Of a stretch of DNA of 64,000 nucleotides, positions 48,273-56,903 are shown in pieces. A program made the translations under genes and the position numbers. Origin of the DNA: Kordia sp965224175 (lineage in GTDB: Bacteria; Bacteroidota; Bacteroidia; Flavobacteriales; Flavobacteriaceae). How positions within the stretch are numbered: the stretch's first letter is position 1; every line of letters starts with the position of its first letter. The notes below the pieces were generated by a model. The model was not told the origin of the DNA and ran no database searches. It saw only the letters and a list, made by a program, of their open reading frames with translations. The stretch covers positions 2,294,001 to 2,358,000 of the forward strand of contig NZ_OZ245041.1 of NCBI RefSeq assembly GCF_965224175.1, given 5' to 3'.

Positions 48273-48596
48273 CTATAGATACCGAAGAAATTGATAGGGT
48301 TTGCGTTTTTTCAAATAACTTAAATCATCTTCATTACGATACGCTTCTTTTTCAAAACTCAACATAATATACGCTACATAACTGTTATGAAAGTAACAAA
48401 ACCGCACAAGCCATTCTAAAAAGTATAATAGATAAAAAGGAAGTACCAGCAATTCTACTTGTTGCCTCAAATGTATTCGCTCATGATTCATCAATACTTC
48501 ATTGCTTTTATCTTCTGCATGACGCAAAATAATAAAAGGAAACAAGGTGATTCCACGAAAACCTTTAGGCACTAAATACTTTGATACCAAAACCAT
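48273..48596 (-). CDS. Small membrane protein with HExxH motif
   Basis: The 107-residue product has HERIH (residues 38-42 region), matching the HExxH zinc-protease consensus, followed by two hydrophobic helices (VELLVLPFYLLYFLEWLVRF and SYVAYIMLSF). A downstream EKEAYRN may give a third ligand Glu. The arrangement is like a minimal membrane metalloprotease, possibly related to the M48/M56 or peptidase-like small proteins of Bacteroidota. Activity is not established. It is convergent with the DinB gene. Confidence 0.7.
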   Translation of the reverse strand: MVLVSKYLVPKGFRGITLFPFIILRHAEDKSNEVLMNHERIHLRQQVELLVLPFYLLYFLEWLVRFCYFHNSYVAYIMLSFEKEAYRNEDDLSYLKKRKPYQFLRYL

Positions 48597-48601
48597 TCAC
48601 T

Positions 48602-48764
48602 TATACCAATTTTGGGTTGAAATTATTGTAAAGAAAATGATGATTTTTTTCTTTGTTCGAATTTAAAAAATCAAGCATAGCCAAAGCTACGGTTTCTTTT
48701 TAAAATAAAGAAGAAAGGAAAAAAGGGTATTTTAGTACAGTTATTTCAACCCATAAGTGGTATT
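48602..48764. mobile_element. MITE-like element with 29-bp terminal inverted repeats
   Basis: The ends at 48602-48630 and 48736-48764 are inverted copies of each other, matching at about 24 of 29 positions, and share the GGGTTGAAAT block. The 163-base body codes for nothing and carries a small TAGC-CAAA-GCTA hairpin. No transposase was found. A dispersed non-autonomous element is the best reading. Confidence 0.5.
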
Positions 48765-48805
48765 ATCCATTCAAAATTTAAGCCAATTTAAGTACCTTTG
48801 TAAAA

Positions 48806-48958
48806 ATGAAGAAATTAATTCCTATTGAAGAAGGTGATTTTTATCTTTCACCCGAAGGTTATAAGGTGTTTACAGAACAATTTCACCTTAAAAGAGGCTA
48901 CTGCTGTGAAAGTGGTTGCAGACATTGTCCATATGGATTCAACAAAAAAAGAAAATAA
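48806..48958 (+). CDS. Small Cys-rich protein, DUF5522-like
   Basis: The 50-residue product starts MKKLIPIEEGDFYLSPEGYK and continues VFTEQFHLKRGYCCESGCRH, ending CPYGFNKKRK. The GYCCxSGCRHCPY core has four Cys and one His, suited to bind a metal such as Zn or Fe. It matches my memory of the flavobacterial DUF5522 family, unverified. TACCTTTG at 48793-48800, six bases before the ATG, is a possible -7 box for a leaderless transcript. Confidence 0.85.
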   Translation: MKKLIPIEEGDFYLSPEGYKVFTEQFHLKRGYCCESGCRHCPYGFNKKRK

Positions 48959-49095
48959 ATATTCATGGATTCAATCTTAATGAAATATAAAAAAGCTACT
49001 GCACATTTTCATCGTGTAGATATTCGCTATCCATAGCACATGCTCAGACATACAAGTTTTAGCATAATGAATAACTATACAATTTAATTTATAAA

Positions 49096-51084
49096 ATGAC
49101 AGTACAAGAACATATTTTACAGGGAATCCCTAACGAATTACCAAACGCAAAACCGTACGATCCAACAATCAATCACGCACCAAAGCGTAAAGAAATATTA
49201 TCTCCAGAAGAAAAAAAATTAGCATTGCGAAATGCACTGCGCTATTTTGATAAAAAACATCACGAAGTCTTATTGCCAGAATTTAAATACGAACTTGAGA
49301 CCTATGGAAGAATCTATATGCATCGCTTTCGTCCTGATTATAAAATGTATGCACGTCCAATAGACGAGTATCCAGGTAAATCTACACAGGCAAAAGCAAT
49401 TATGTTGATGATTCAGAATAACTTGGATTATGCTGTAGCGCAACATCCGCATGAATTAATTACTTACGGAGGAAATGGTGGCGTATTCCAAAACTGGGCA
49501 CAATATTTATTAGTGATGCAGTATTTGGCCGAAATGAACGACGAACAAACCTTGGTAATGTATTCTGGACATCCATTAGGTTTATTCCCTTCTCATAAAG
49601 ACGCACCAAGAGTCGTTGTAACGAATGGAATGATGATTCCTAACTACTCAAAACCTGATGATTGGGAAAAATTCAATGCGCTTGGCGTAACACAGTACGG
49701 ACAAATGACTGCAGGAAGTTATATGTACATTGGTCCACAAGGAATTGTACATGGTACGACTATCACTGTACTGAATGGAGGACGTAAGATTTCTAAAAAT
49801 GGAGAAGGCTTAGCTGGAAAACTATTTGTAACTGCCGGATTAGGTGGAATGAGTGGCGCGCAACCAAAAGCTGGAAACATTGCAGGTTGTATCACTGTAT
49901 GTGCAGAAGTAAATCCGAAAGCTACTGAAACACGCCACTCACAAGGTTGGGTTGACGAAGTGATTCACGATTTAGATGCATTAGTCAACAGAGTCAATTC
50001 CGCGAAAGCGAATAAAGAAGTAGTTTCTATTGCTTATCAAGGAAATATTGTAGACGTTTGGGAAAAGTTTGATGAAGAAAATGTTTATGTTGACTTAGGA
50101 AGCGATCAAACTTCATTACATAATCCGTGGGCAGGAGGTTACTACCCAACTGGACTTTCGTATGAAGCCTCTAATGAAATGATGGCAAACAAGCCTGAAC
50201 TTTTTAAAGAAAAAATACAAGATACGCTTCGTAGACATGCGTCAGCTGTAAATAAACATACCGCAAAAGGAACTTACTTCTTTGATTATGGAAATGCGTT
50301 TTTATTAGAAGCTTCACGAGCTGGCGCAGATATTATGGCTGAAAATGGTATCGATTTTAAATACCCAAGCTATGTGCAAGACATTATGGGACCTATGTGT
50401 TTCGATTATGGTTTTGGTCCATTCCGCTGGGTTTGTGCTTCAGGAAAATCAGAAGATTTAGCTAAAACTGATCAAATTGCTTGCGAAGTATTGGAAGAAA
50501 TCATGAAAGTTTCTCCAACTGAAATTCAACAGCAAATGGCAGATAATATTCGTTGGATTAAAGGTGCGCAAGAAAACAAACTCGTTGTAGGTTCGCAAGC
50601 ACGTATTTTATATGCAGACTCAGAAGGACGTATGAAAATCGCACAAGCTTTTAATGAAGCTATTGAACGTGGAGAAATTGGCCCTGTAATTCTAGGAAGA
50701 GATCACCATGATGTTTCTGGAACAGATTCTCCATATCGTGAAACTTCTAATATTTACGACGGCTCTCAATTTACAGCAGATATGGCTATTCATAACGTAA
50801 TTGGTGATAGCTTTAGAGGCGCTACTTGGGTTTCCATCCATAATGGAGGTGGCGTTGGTTGGGGCGAAGTTATCAACGGTGGCTTCGGCATGGTTCTTGA
50901 TGGATCTATGGAAGCATCGAGACGATTACATTCTATGCTATTTTGGGATGTAAATAACGGAATAGCAAGACGAAGTTGGGCACGAAATGATGAAGCTATT
51001 TTTGCTATAAAACGCGCTATGGAAGTAGAACCAAATTTAAAGGTAACACTTCCTAATATCGTAGATGATGCTTTGTTAAACTAA
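49096..51084 (+). CDS. hutU: Urocanate hydratase
   Basis: The enzyme converts urocanate to imidazolone propionate in histidine breakdown. The 662-residue protein has the urocanase start (NELPNAKPYDPTINHAPKRK), the NAD-binding segment with GKLFVTAGLGGMSGAQPKA, and late motifs FRWVCASGKSEDLAKTDQIA and GATWVSIHNGGGVGWGEV. The length is longer than the ~550-residue E. coli-type enzyme, matching Bacteroidota forms. The other hut genes are not in this window, so it seems to be separate from a hut operon. Confidence 0.96.
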   Translation: MTVQEHILQGIPNELPNAKPYDPTINHAPKRKEILSPEEKKLALRNALRYFDKKHHEVLLPEFKYELETYGRIYMHRFRPDYKMYARPIDEYPGKSTQAKAIMLMIQNNLDYAVAQHPHELITYGGNGGVFQNWAQYLLVMQYLAEMNDEQTLVMYSGHPLGLFPSHKDAPRVVVTNGMMIPNYSKPDDWEKFNALGVTQYGQMTAGSYMYIGPQGIVHGTTITVLNGGRKISKNGEGLAGKLFVTAGLGGMSGAQPKAGNIAGCITVCAEVNPKATETRHSQGWVDEVIHDLDALVNRVNSAKANKEVVSIAYQGNIVDVWEKFDEENVYVDLGSDQTSLHNPWAGGYYPTGLSYEASNEMMANKPELFKEKIQDTLRRHASAVNKHTAKGTYFFDYGNAFLLEASRAGADIMAENGIDFKYPSYVQDIMGPMCFDYGFGPFRWVCASGKSEDLAKTDQIACEVLEEIMKVSPTEIQQQMADNIRWIKGAQENKLVVGSQARILYADSEGRMKIAQAFNEAIERGEIGPVILGRDHHDVSGTDSPYRETSNIYDGSQFTADMAIHNVIGDSFRGATWVSIHNGGGVGWGEVINGGFGMVLDGSMEASRRLHSMLFWDVNNGIARRSWARNDEAIFAIKRAMEVEPNLKVTLPNIVDDALLN

Positions 51085-51124
51085 AGATTAAAAATGATAT
51101 AGTAACCCAAAAAAAAGCAGTGAT

Positions 51125-51682
51125 ATGAAAAAAAATAAATTACTTTTTCCAGTAGTTGCCTTGCTACTACTTGTTACTTCTTGTATTTCGGTCAGAGTGG
51201 TTTCTGATTACGATACAGAAGCTGATTTTGACACTTATAAAACATTCGCGTTTTATAAAACTGGAATTGACAAAGCTGAAATTTCGGATTTAGATAAGAA
51301 AAGAATTCTACGTTCTATTGAAAAAGAAATGATTGCAAGAGGTTTTGTTAAATCTCAAAATCCAGATCTTCTAGTAAATATAATGACCAAAGCTAACAAA
51401 CGTATCAATGTCAACAACAACGCTTTCGGCTGGGGCTGGGGCGGCTGGGGAGGCTGGGGCTGGAACCCATGGATGTGGGGCGGCGCTACCAATACCGTAA
51501 CTACACGTACTGATGGTGTTTTATATATTGACTTAATTGACACAAAACAAAAAGAGTTGGTATGGCAAGGAAGAGGTACTGGAAACCTTAACAGTCGTAG
51601 TATGGAGCGTAAGGAAGAGCGTATTCGTGAGTTCGTAGCAGAAATCATGAAAGAGTATCCTCCTGTAGCAGACTCAAAATAA
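51125..51682 (+). CDS. DUF4136-type lipoprotein with Gly/Trp-rich insert
   Basis: The 185-residue protein has a lipoprotein signal (LLFPVVALLLLVTSC). The DUF4136 core has VVSDYDTEADFDTYKTFAFY and ARGFVKSQNPDLLVNIMTKA, followed by an insert GWGWGGWGGWGWNPWMWGG that is very rich in Trp and Gly, then WQGRGTGNLN. Such inserts are common in this lipoprotein group. Its role in the envelope is unknown. A terminator follows. Confidence 0.9.
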   Translation: MKKNKLLFPVVALLLLVTSCISVRVVSDYDTEADFDTYKTFAFYKTGIDKAEISDLDKKRILRSIEKEMIARGFVKSQNPDLLVNIMTKANKRINVNNNAFGWGWGGWGGWGWNPWMWGGATNTVTTRTDGVLYIDLIDTKQKELVWQGRGTGNLNSRSMERKEERIREFVAEIMKEYPPVADSK

Positions 51683-51706
51683 TACACAATTCACATATGA
51701 AAATTG

Positions 51707-51737
51707 AACCTCGAAGGTAAAACTTCGAGGTTTTTTT
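51707..51737 (+). terminator. Terminator after the DUF4136 gene
   Basis: A 10-bp stem (AACCTCGAAG with CTTCGAGGTT) and a T-run lie about 25 bases after the stop. Confidence 0.88.
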
Positions 51738-51834
51738 ATCTCCTTCTTCTGATTTTAGTAGTTACTTCTACTGTAAATTTTCTAAATACTGTAACAAAAC
51801 GGAACAATCACGATCCTTAATTAAAACTTATTTT

Positions 51835-53271
51835 ATGAAACCATATGTTATCATCTTATTATTTTTGGCATCTATACAATTCGTAAAATCTCAAGAATGT
51901 AATTGCCAAAAAGATTTTGAATTTGTCGCAAATTATTATGAAGAAAATCTTCCTGGATTTAGTGACAATGTAAATGACAGCACTATTAAAGAGTATACCA
52001 AATTCAAAAACCAACTCTTCAATCAGTCTAAAAAGTATTGTAGTGATGAAGATTTATGCTTTAAAACACTATTGGTATTTGTAGAATTTTTTAAGGATAA
52101 CCATTCTTCAATTTACGCAAACACTTTCGTCAATGTAGATGAAAATAAAAAAGAAGAAGTAGATCAATTTCTTCTTTCGGATCTTTTTAAGAATCGTGAA
52201 ATCATCACCGATATCAATTCAACTTCAAGTAATTCAATTCAACATATAGAGAATCAGTATCAAACTAAAGATGCTGCATATACTGTAGCGATTGTGAAAA
52301 GCAAAAATGAATTTAGAGATTATGCAGGTGTTATTATTGATTCAAAAACTCCACTTTGGAAAAAGGGACAAGTAAAGTTCGAATTAAAAAAAGTCAAAGA
52401 AAACACCTATGATATGTTTACATACATGCGAAACCATTCTTTACAATATTACAAGAATGTAAAACTCACAAATGGTATTCTGAATAATGGTTGGTATAAT
52501 ACTAATCTTAAAGAGCGTAAATCATACAATATTGATGTTGCGCACAGAGAGCTTACTTTTAAAGAACTTGATAAGGAGACGAACTACATGTACACTCCTA
52601 CTTTTAGTGGAAACTGGCTTGCTAAAATTTCTGAATTTTACAAACAACATGATGCCACAATACAAGCAAAGCCTTACTTAATTATTGATGTACGAAATAA
52701 TGGAGGCGGCAGCGATGCTTGCGTTTATCCATTACTAAAGTATATGTATACAAAACCTTTTCAAAGTGATAAAGTTGATGTATATGCTACCAAAGAAAAC
52801 ATACGAAAGAGTTTAGAATGGTATAATAGTATGAAGAAGGATACAGTAAACTTTAGTAAAGAATTTTTAAATGGATTTGCTAAAGAAATCGAAACCATGA
52901 AATCTGTTCCTAATAAAACCTTCATTTCAAGAAGTTTGGGACAAACAGTAACATTAGATACAATTTTGAGTAATCCTAAAAAAATTGTCATCATTGCAAA
53001 TAAGTATTGTGCGAGTTCTTGTGAAACTTTATTGTTTTGGGCAATGGAAAGTGACAAAACTATTATTGTTGGAGAAAACTCAGGAGGATACGTTGGTTAT
53101 GGCGAGATTTCAGGAGTAAATACACCAAATTTCAATTTTGAATTGGGTTGCACCATGACTCGATATAACCATCAAAGAAAGTATGAAGTAGATGGAATTC
53201 CTCCTAATTATTATTTAAATAATGACAAGGATTGGATAACACAAGCTGTTGAGATTATAAAGAAAGACTAA
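51835..53271 (+). CDS. S41-family (tail-specific) peptidase-like protein
   Basis: The 478-residue protein has a signal peptide (VIILLFLASIQFVKSQ) and no clear PDZ domain. The catalytic part includes LIIDVRNNGGGSDACVYPLL, then KIVIIANKYCASSCETLLFW, where the Ser of ASSC is the expected nucleophile, and IIVGENSGGYVGYGEISG. The S41 family includes the C-terminal processing proteases. The substrate is unknown, and it may act on periplasmic or surface proteins. It is followed by the YwqK-like gene after a gap of about 96 bases. Confidence 0.87.
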   Translation: MKPYVIILLFLASIQFVKSQECNCQKDFEFVANYYEENLPGFSDNVNDSTIKEYTKFKNQLFNQSKKYCSDEDLCFKTLLVFVEFFKDNHSSIYANTFVNVDENKKEEVDQFLLSDLFKNREIITDINSTSSNSIQHIENQYQTKDAAYTVAIVKSKNEFRDYAGVIIDSKTPLWKKGQVKFELKKVKENTYDMFTYMRNHSLQYYKNVKLTNGILNNGWYNTNLKERKSYNIDVAHRELTFKELDKETNYMYTPTFSGNWLAKISEFYKQHDATIQAKPYLIIDVRNNGGGSDACVYPLLKYMYTKPFQSDKVDVYATKENIRKSLEWYNSMKKDTVNFSKEFLNGFAKEIETMKSVPNKTFISRSLGQTVTLDTILSNPKKIVIIANKYCASSCETLLFWAMESDKTIIVGENSGGYVGYGEISGVNTPNFNFELGCTMTRYNHQRKYEVDGIPPNYYLNNDKDWITQAVEIIKKD

Positions 53272-53367
53272 TTACAAAAGTATATAACAATAGATGTTTT
53301 AAGCTTTTATTATACATTTCTTGCCGCACATTTTATATATTTACTTTTATTAAAATTTCATCCAAAA

Positions 53368-54210
53368 ATGGTTCAAAAAGTAATTTTTACATTCATTGTT
53401 TTCTTTGCGTTTGTCACTATTTCTAACGCGCAAAGTGAATTCTATATAAAGCTTGATCGTAAAAATCGTGTCAAAGAAATTGGCATGAAACAAAACGGCG
53501 AGAAAGAAGGATTGTTTTTTCGTTATAAGCGCAACGGAAAACACAAATCGTTCTTTTATGATAATGGTAAAAAGAGAAAGTTAAATCCATCAGAAGTTGT
53601 GGTTGAAAAGACATACGATCCAAGATCAAAAGGTCAAATTTTAGAGGAGAGTTTCGGAATTCTAAAGGATGGAAAAAGAAATGGTTTATGGTTTACCTTT
53701 AACCGAAGTAAACAATTTACAACGGCTTCTCAGTACAAAAATGGCGTGATAAACGGCATGAATTATCGCTTTCATGAAGATGGTGAAGTATTAGGTATTG
53801 AAAATTATGTAAACGGCAAAAAACAAGGTATTTGCAAAGAGTTTCATAGTGGCGGCGCCTTGCATTATAGTACTGAATATAAAAATGGGAACATTGTAGA
53901 TGGAGAAAATACATACTACTATCCAAACGGAAATAAAAAATTTGTAGAGAACTATAAAAACGGATTAAAGTTTGGAAAAAGTGTCACATATTACGAATCT
54001 GGAGCTATAGAAATTGAAGGCATTTATCGCGATAAAGGATTGCAGGAAGGTCCTTGGAAAGAATATTATGAAAGCGGAAAACTCAAAGAAGAATATTATT
54101 ATAAACACGGACTTTTTCATGGAGAATACACTATTTACGATGAAAAAGGAAACATTCTAGAGCAATATATTTACAAAAATGATAAGTTGATTAAGACGAT
54201 TGTGAATTGA
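53368..54210 (+). CDS. YwqK-type MORN-repeat protein
   Basis: The 280-residue protein has an N-terminal signal (VIFTFIVFFAFVTISNAQ) and about eight short repeats such as ENYKNGLKFGKSVTYYESGA, KNGVINGMNYRFHEDGEV and YYESGKLKEEYYYKHGLFHG. These are MORN-like, beta-hairpin repeats of the YwqK antitoxin-annotated family. In Bacteroidota they are usually secreted proteins of unknown role, and the label antitoxin is a name from other organisms. It is convergent with the next gene. Confidence 0.87.
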   Translation: MVQKVIFTFIVFFAFVTISNAQSEFYIKLDRKNRVKEIGMKQNGEKEGLFFRYKRNGKHKSFFYDNGKKRKLNPSEVVVEKTYDPRSKGQILEESFGILKDGKRNGLWFTFNRSKQFTTASQYKNGVINGMNYRFHEDGEVLGIENYVNGKKQGICKEFHSGGALHYSTEYKNGNIVDGENTYYYPNGNKKFVENYKNGLKFGKSVTYYESGAIEIEGIYRDKGLQEGPWKEYYESGKLKEEYYYKHGLFHGEYTIYDEKGNILEQYIYKNDKLIKTIVN

Positions 54211-54213
54211 AGG

Positions 54214-54693
54214 TTAGATTGCTAAAGTTTGATGCACTTTTCCTCTTAAAAAATCGATTAATGCTATCATATTAGCATTGATTTCATAATTTGTATTCCA
54301 GTTTAGTTTAGTCGCTTTCGTTGTAAGCTGACAATAAAAACCATCTAATGTAATTCCTTTCCATTCAACTAGACCCAATTCTTTAGTCAACAATATATTC
54401 AATTCATTGATTTCTGCTTGATTCAAAACAATAGTATGCTCATGAATCGCTAAGCGATCTAAATTAAAAACACCTATTTTAAAGCGCTTCCAATCGTATT
54501 CAGCATCCCAAGATTTCACTAATAACTCAGATGTGCTTTCTTCAAAACCACTTATAGAAAAGCCGTATCTCATAAAATAAGGAATCTCCAAATAGATAAA
54601 TCGCGTAAAAATACCTTTTGGAGATTTAATCGTTGAGAGTTCAATTTTCACTTGATTAAAAAATTCGTCTCTATTGTTTGAAAAACGTTCCAT
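54214..54693 (-). CDS. Protein of unknown function, downstream of the E1 gene
   Basis: The 159-residue product starts MERFSNNRDEFFNQVKIELS and ends NANMIALIDFLRGKVHQTLAI. It is a mixed alpha/beta protein without a signal peptide or a recognised motif. It starts 2 bases after the E1 stop and is therefore in the branched-chain keto-acid dehydrogenase operon. Confidence 0.72.
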   Translation of the reverse strand: MERFSNNRDEFFNQVKIELSTIKSPKGIFTRFIYLEIPYFMRYGFSISGFEESTSELLVKSWDAEYDWKRFKIGVFNLDRLAIHEHTIVLNQAEINELNILLTKELGLVEWKGITLDGFYCQLTTKATKLNWNTNYEINANMIALIDFLRGKVHQTLAI

Positions 54694-54695
54694 TT

Positions 54696-56768
54696 TTAGT
54701 AATTCATCAACTCCTCTATCTTCGCTTTTACTTTTTCCGTAGATGGAATCATAGTTTGCTCTAATGTACTGTTTAACGGAATTGCTGGCATATTTTCTGA
54801 ACCAATAATCATCACTGGCGCATCTAAATATTTAAAGCATTTTTCTTGAATCATTCCGCACAACGCTCTAGCAAAAGAATTGTTTACAGGTTCTTCTGTT
54901 ACCACTAAACATTTTCCTGTTTTCTTTACAGACTCAATGATGGTTTCTTCATCCAATGGATATAATGTACGTAAATCGATGATTTCAATATTTTCGCGTT
55001 GTCCTTCCGATGCATTCATTGCCCAATGTGTTCCCATTCCGTATGTAATTACCGTCATGGTTTCTTTTTCATCTTGTTTCCAGATTTCCTGTAAAACGTT
55101 GGCTTTTCCAAATGGCAACATATAATCTTCTGAAGGTTCAATAGAAGTTGCGCCTTTTGTTCCTGGTACTTTAGACCAGTACAATCCTTTGTGCTCTAAG
55201 ATTACTACAGGATTTGGATCGTGATACGCAGCTTTCATCAAACCTTTTAAATCGGCTCCATTACTTGGATAGGCAATTTTGATTCCTCTGATGTTTGTTA
55301 ATACAGATTCTACCGAAGATGAATGATACGGTCCGCCACTTCCATACGCACCAATTGGCACACGTAAAATCATAGAAACTGGCCATTTTCCGTTAGATAG
55401 GTAACACGAACGACTTACTTCTGTAAATAATTGATTGAGTCCTGGCCAAATATAATCTGCAAATTGAACCTCTACGATGGGTTTCAATCCTACTGCACTC
55501 ATTCCTACCGTAGAACCTACAATAAAGGCTTCCTGAATTGGCGTATTAAATACACGATCATCTCCAAATTTTTGTGCCAACGTTGCTGCTTCACGGAAAA
55601 CTCCTCCCAAACGTCCACCAACATCTTGTCCGTATAGTAAACATTCTTTGTGTTCTCGCATCAATTCTTCTACCGCAAACAAAGCACAATCAACCATTAC
55701 TACTTTTTCTTCACGTTCAGGACTGCGCTCACCTACTTCTGTAGTAACTGGTGTTGGTGCAAAATCATGCGTAAATAAATCTGCTGGTGTTGGATCTTCT
55801 GCTTGTACTGCTTCATTAAAATCCGCTTGTACTTGTGCAATAGCATCTGCTTCTATTTTTGTTACAGCTTCCGCTGAAAAGCCATTGTCTAGTAATTGTT
55901 GTTTAATTACTGGATATGGATCTCGCGAACGTGCTTCTTCCAAATCGTCACGATACCATTCCATACGCACACCAGATGTATGGTGATTCAGTAATGGAAC
56001 TTTGGCATGTACAAGTATTGGTCGACGTTCTTCACGAATCGTTTTAATCACTTTTTCAAGCGTTTCATAACTTTCTATAAAGTTGGCACCATCAATAGAA
56101 ACTGCGTCTAGTCCTTTAAATCCTTCTGCATATTCTGCGGCATTTTGCGCTCTAGTTTCTGCAGCATTTGCCGAAATATCCCAACCATTATCTTGTACTA
56201 AGTATAAAATTGGGAGTTGTTTTAAGGCTGCCATTTGAAAAGCTTCAGCAATTTCTCCTTCCGTCACCGAAGCATCACCTAAAGAACAAACTGTTATTGG
56301 ATTTAAATCGCGTGTTTCGTCAAATGGAGAATCTTTTGCTGCCTGATCTTCAATTCCTTGTATTTCCTTGTATTTCATTCCCATCGCAACACCTGTAGCT
56401 GGAATGGTTTGCATTCCTGTCGCTGAGGACTGATGTGGAATTTTTGGTTTGTCTGCTTCTTTTAAGCTTGGATGTGAATAATACGTTCGTCCACCAGAAA
56501 AAGGATCATCTTTTTTAGCTAATAATTGTAACATTAAGTCATACGGACGCATTCCAATAGATAATAACATCGCATCATCACGATAGTATGGAAATGCATA
56601 GTCTTGCGGCACTAATTGCATTCCTAATGCACATTGAATTGCTTCATGTCCACGTGAAGTTGCGTGTACATATTTGGAAACTTGCTTGAAGTTGTCTTCG
56701 TATAATGTTGCCATTGCTTTAGCTGTACAAAGCAATGAAAATCCTTTTTGTAGTGTTTCTTTGTTCAT
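54696..56768 (-). CDS. Fused alpha-beta E1 component of a branched-chain 2-oxo acid dehydrogenase
   Basis: This subunit decarboxylates the 2-oxo acid with thiamine diphosphate and passes the acyl group to the E2 lipoyl arm. The 690-residue protein carries E1-alpha from about 1 to 330 (thiamine motif GDASVTEGEIAEAFQMAALK then YLVQDNGWDIS) and E1-beta from about 350 to 690 (VDCALFAVEELMREHKECLL, VEVQFADYIWPGLNQLF). E1-alpha and E1-beta are separate proteins in many bacteria; fusion is typical of Bacteroidota. The neighbours E2 and IlvE fix the branched-chain substrate assignment. No E3 is coded in this window, so it is probably supplied elsewhere. Confidence 0.92.
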   Translation of the reverse strand: MNKETLQKGFSLLCTAKAMATLYEDNFKQVSKYVHATSRGHEAIQCALGMQLVPQDYAFPYYRDDAMLLSIGMRPYDLMLQLLAKKDDPFSGGRTYYSHPSLKEADKPKIPHQSSATGMQTIPATGVAMGMKYKEIQGIEDQAAKDSPFDETRDLNPITVCSLGDASVTEGEIAEAFQMAALKQLPILYLVQDNGWDISANAAETRAQNAAEYAEGFKGLDAVSIDGANFIESYETLEKVIKTIREERRPILVHAKVPLLNHHTSGVRMEWYRDDLEEARSRDPYPVIKQQLLDNGFSAEAVTKIEADAIAQVQADFNEAVQAEDPTPADLFTHDFAPTPVTTEVGERSPEREEKVVMVDCALFAVEELMREHKECLLYGQDVGGRLGGVFREAATLAQKFGDDRVFNTPIQEAFIVGSTVGMSAVGLKPIVEVQFADYIWPGLNQLFTEVSRSCYLSNGKWPVSMILRVPIGAYGSGGPYHSSSVESVLTNIRGIKIAYPSNGADLKGLMKAAYHDPNPVVILEHKGLYWSKVPGTKGATSIEPSEDYMLPFGKANVLQEIWKQDEKETMTVITYGMGTHWAMNASEGQRENIEIIDLRTLYPLDEETIIESVKKTGKCLVVTEEPVNNSFARALCGMIQEKCFKYLDAPVMIIGSENMPAIPLNSTLEQTMIPSTEKVKAKIEELMNY

Positions 56769-56789
56769 AGGTGATCATCTAAATCCGTT

Positions 56790-56809
56790 CACTTCGACTC
56801 CGCTCAGTG
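56790..56809. repeat. Dispersed short palindromic (REP-like) element, copy 3
   Basis: CACTTCGACTCCGCTCAGTG is followed by TAC and faces an inverted copy 47 bases downstream. The pair could form a long hairpin in the transcript between IlvE and E1. Confidence 0.7.
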
Positions 56810-56856
56810 TACTCTGTTTTGTTTTTCAGTGTAAACACCTGATTGTACTCATAAAG

Positions 56857-56881
56857 CACGTTGAGCGGAGTCGAAACGTAC
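56857..56881. repeat. Dispersed short palindromic (REP-like) element, copy 4 (inverted)
   Basis: The GTTGAGCGGAGTCGAAACGT core is the inverse of the copy at 56790 and continues into ACTTTTATAAA, matching the flank of the copy at 31131. Confidence 0.7.
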
Positions 56882-56903
56882 TTTTATAAAAACGCCTAAT
56901 TAT

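Noticed and set aside
48962..49035. Short frame of about 23 codons before hutU
   Set aside because: It has no hydrophobic or family pattern and could occur by chance.
51355..51687. 110-codon antisense frame rich in Pro and Gln
   Set aside because: It is the complement of the Gly/Trp-rich insert of the DUF4136 lipoprotein.
55648..55986. 112-codon antisense frame within the fused E1 gene
   Set aside because: It is a shadow of a well-supported enzyme gene.
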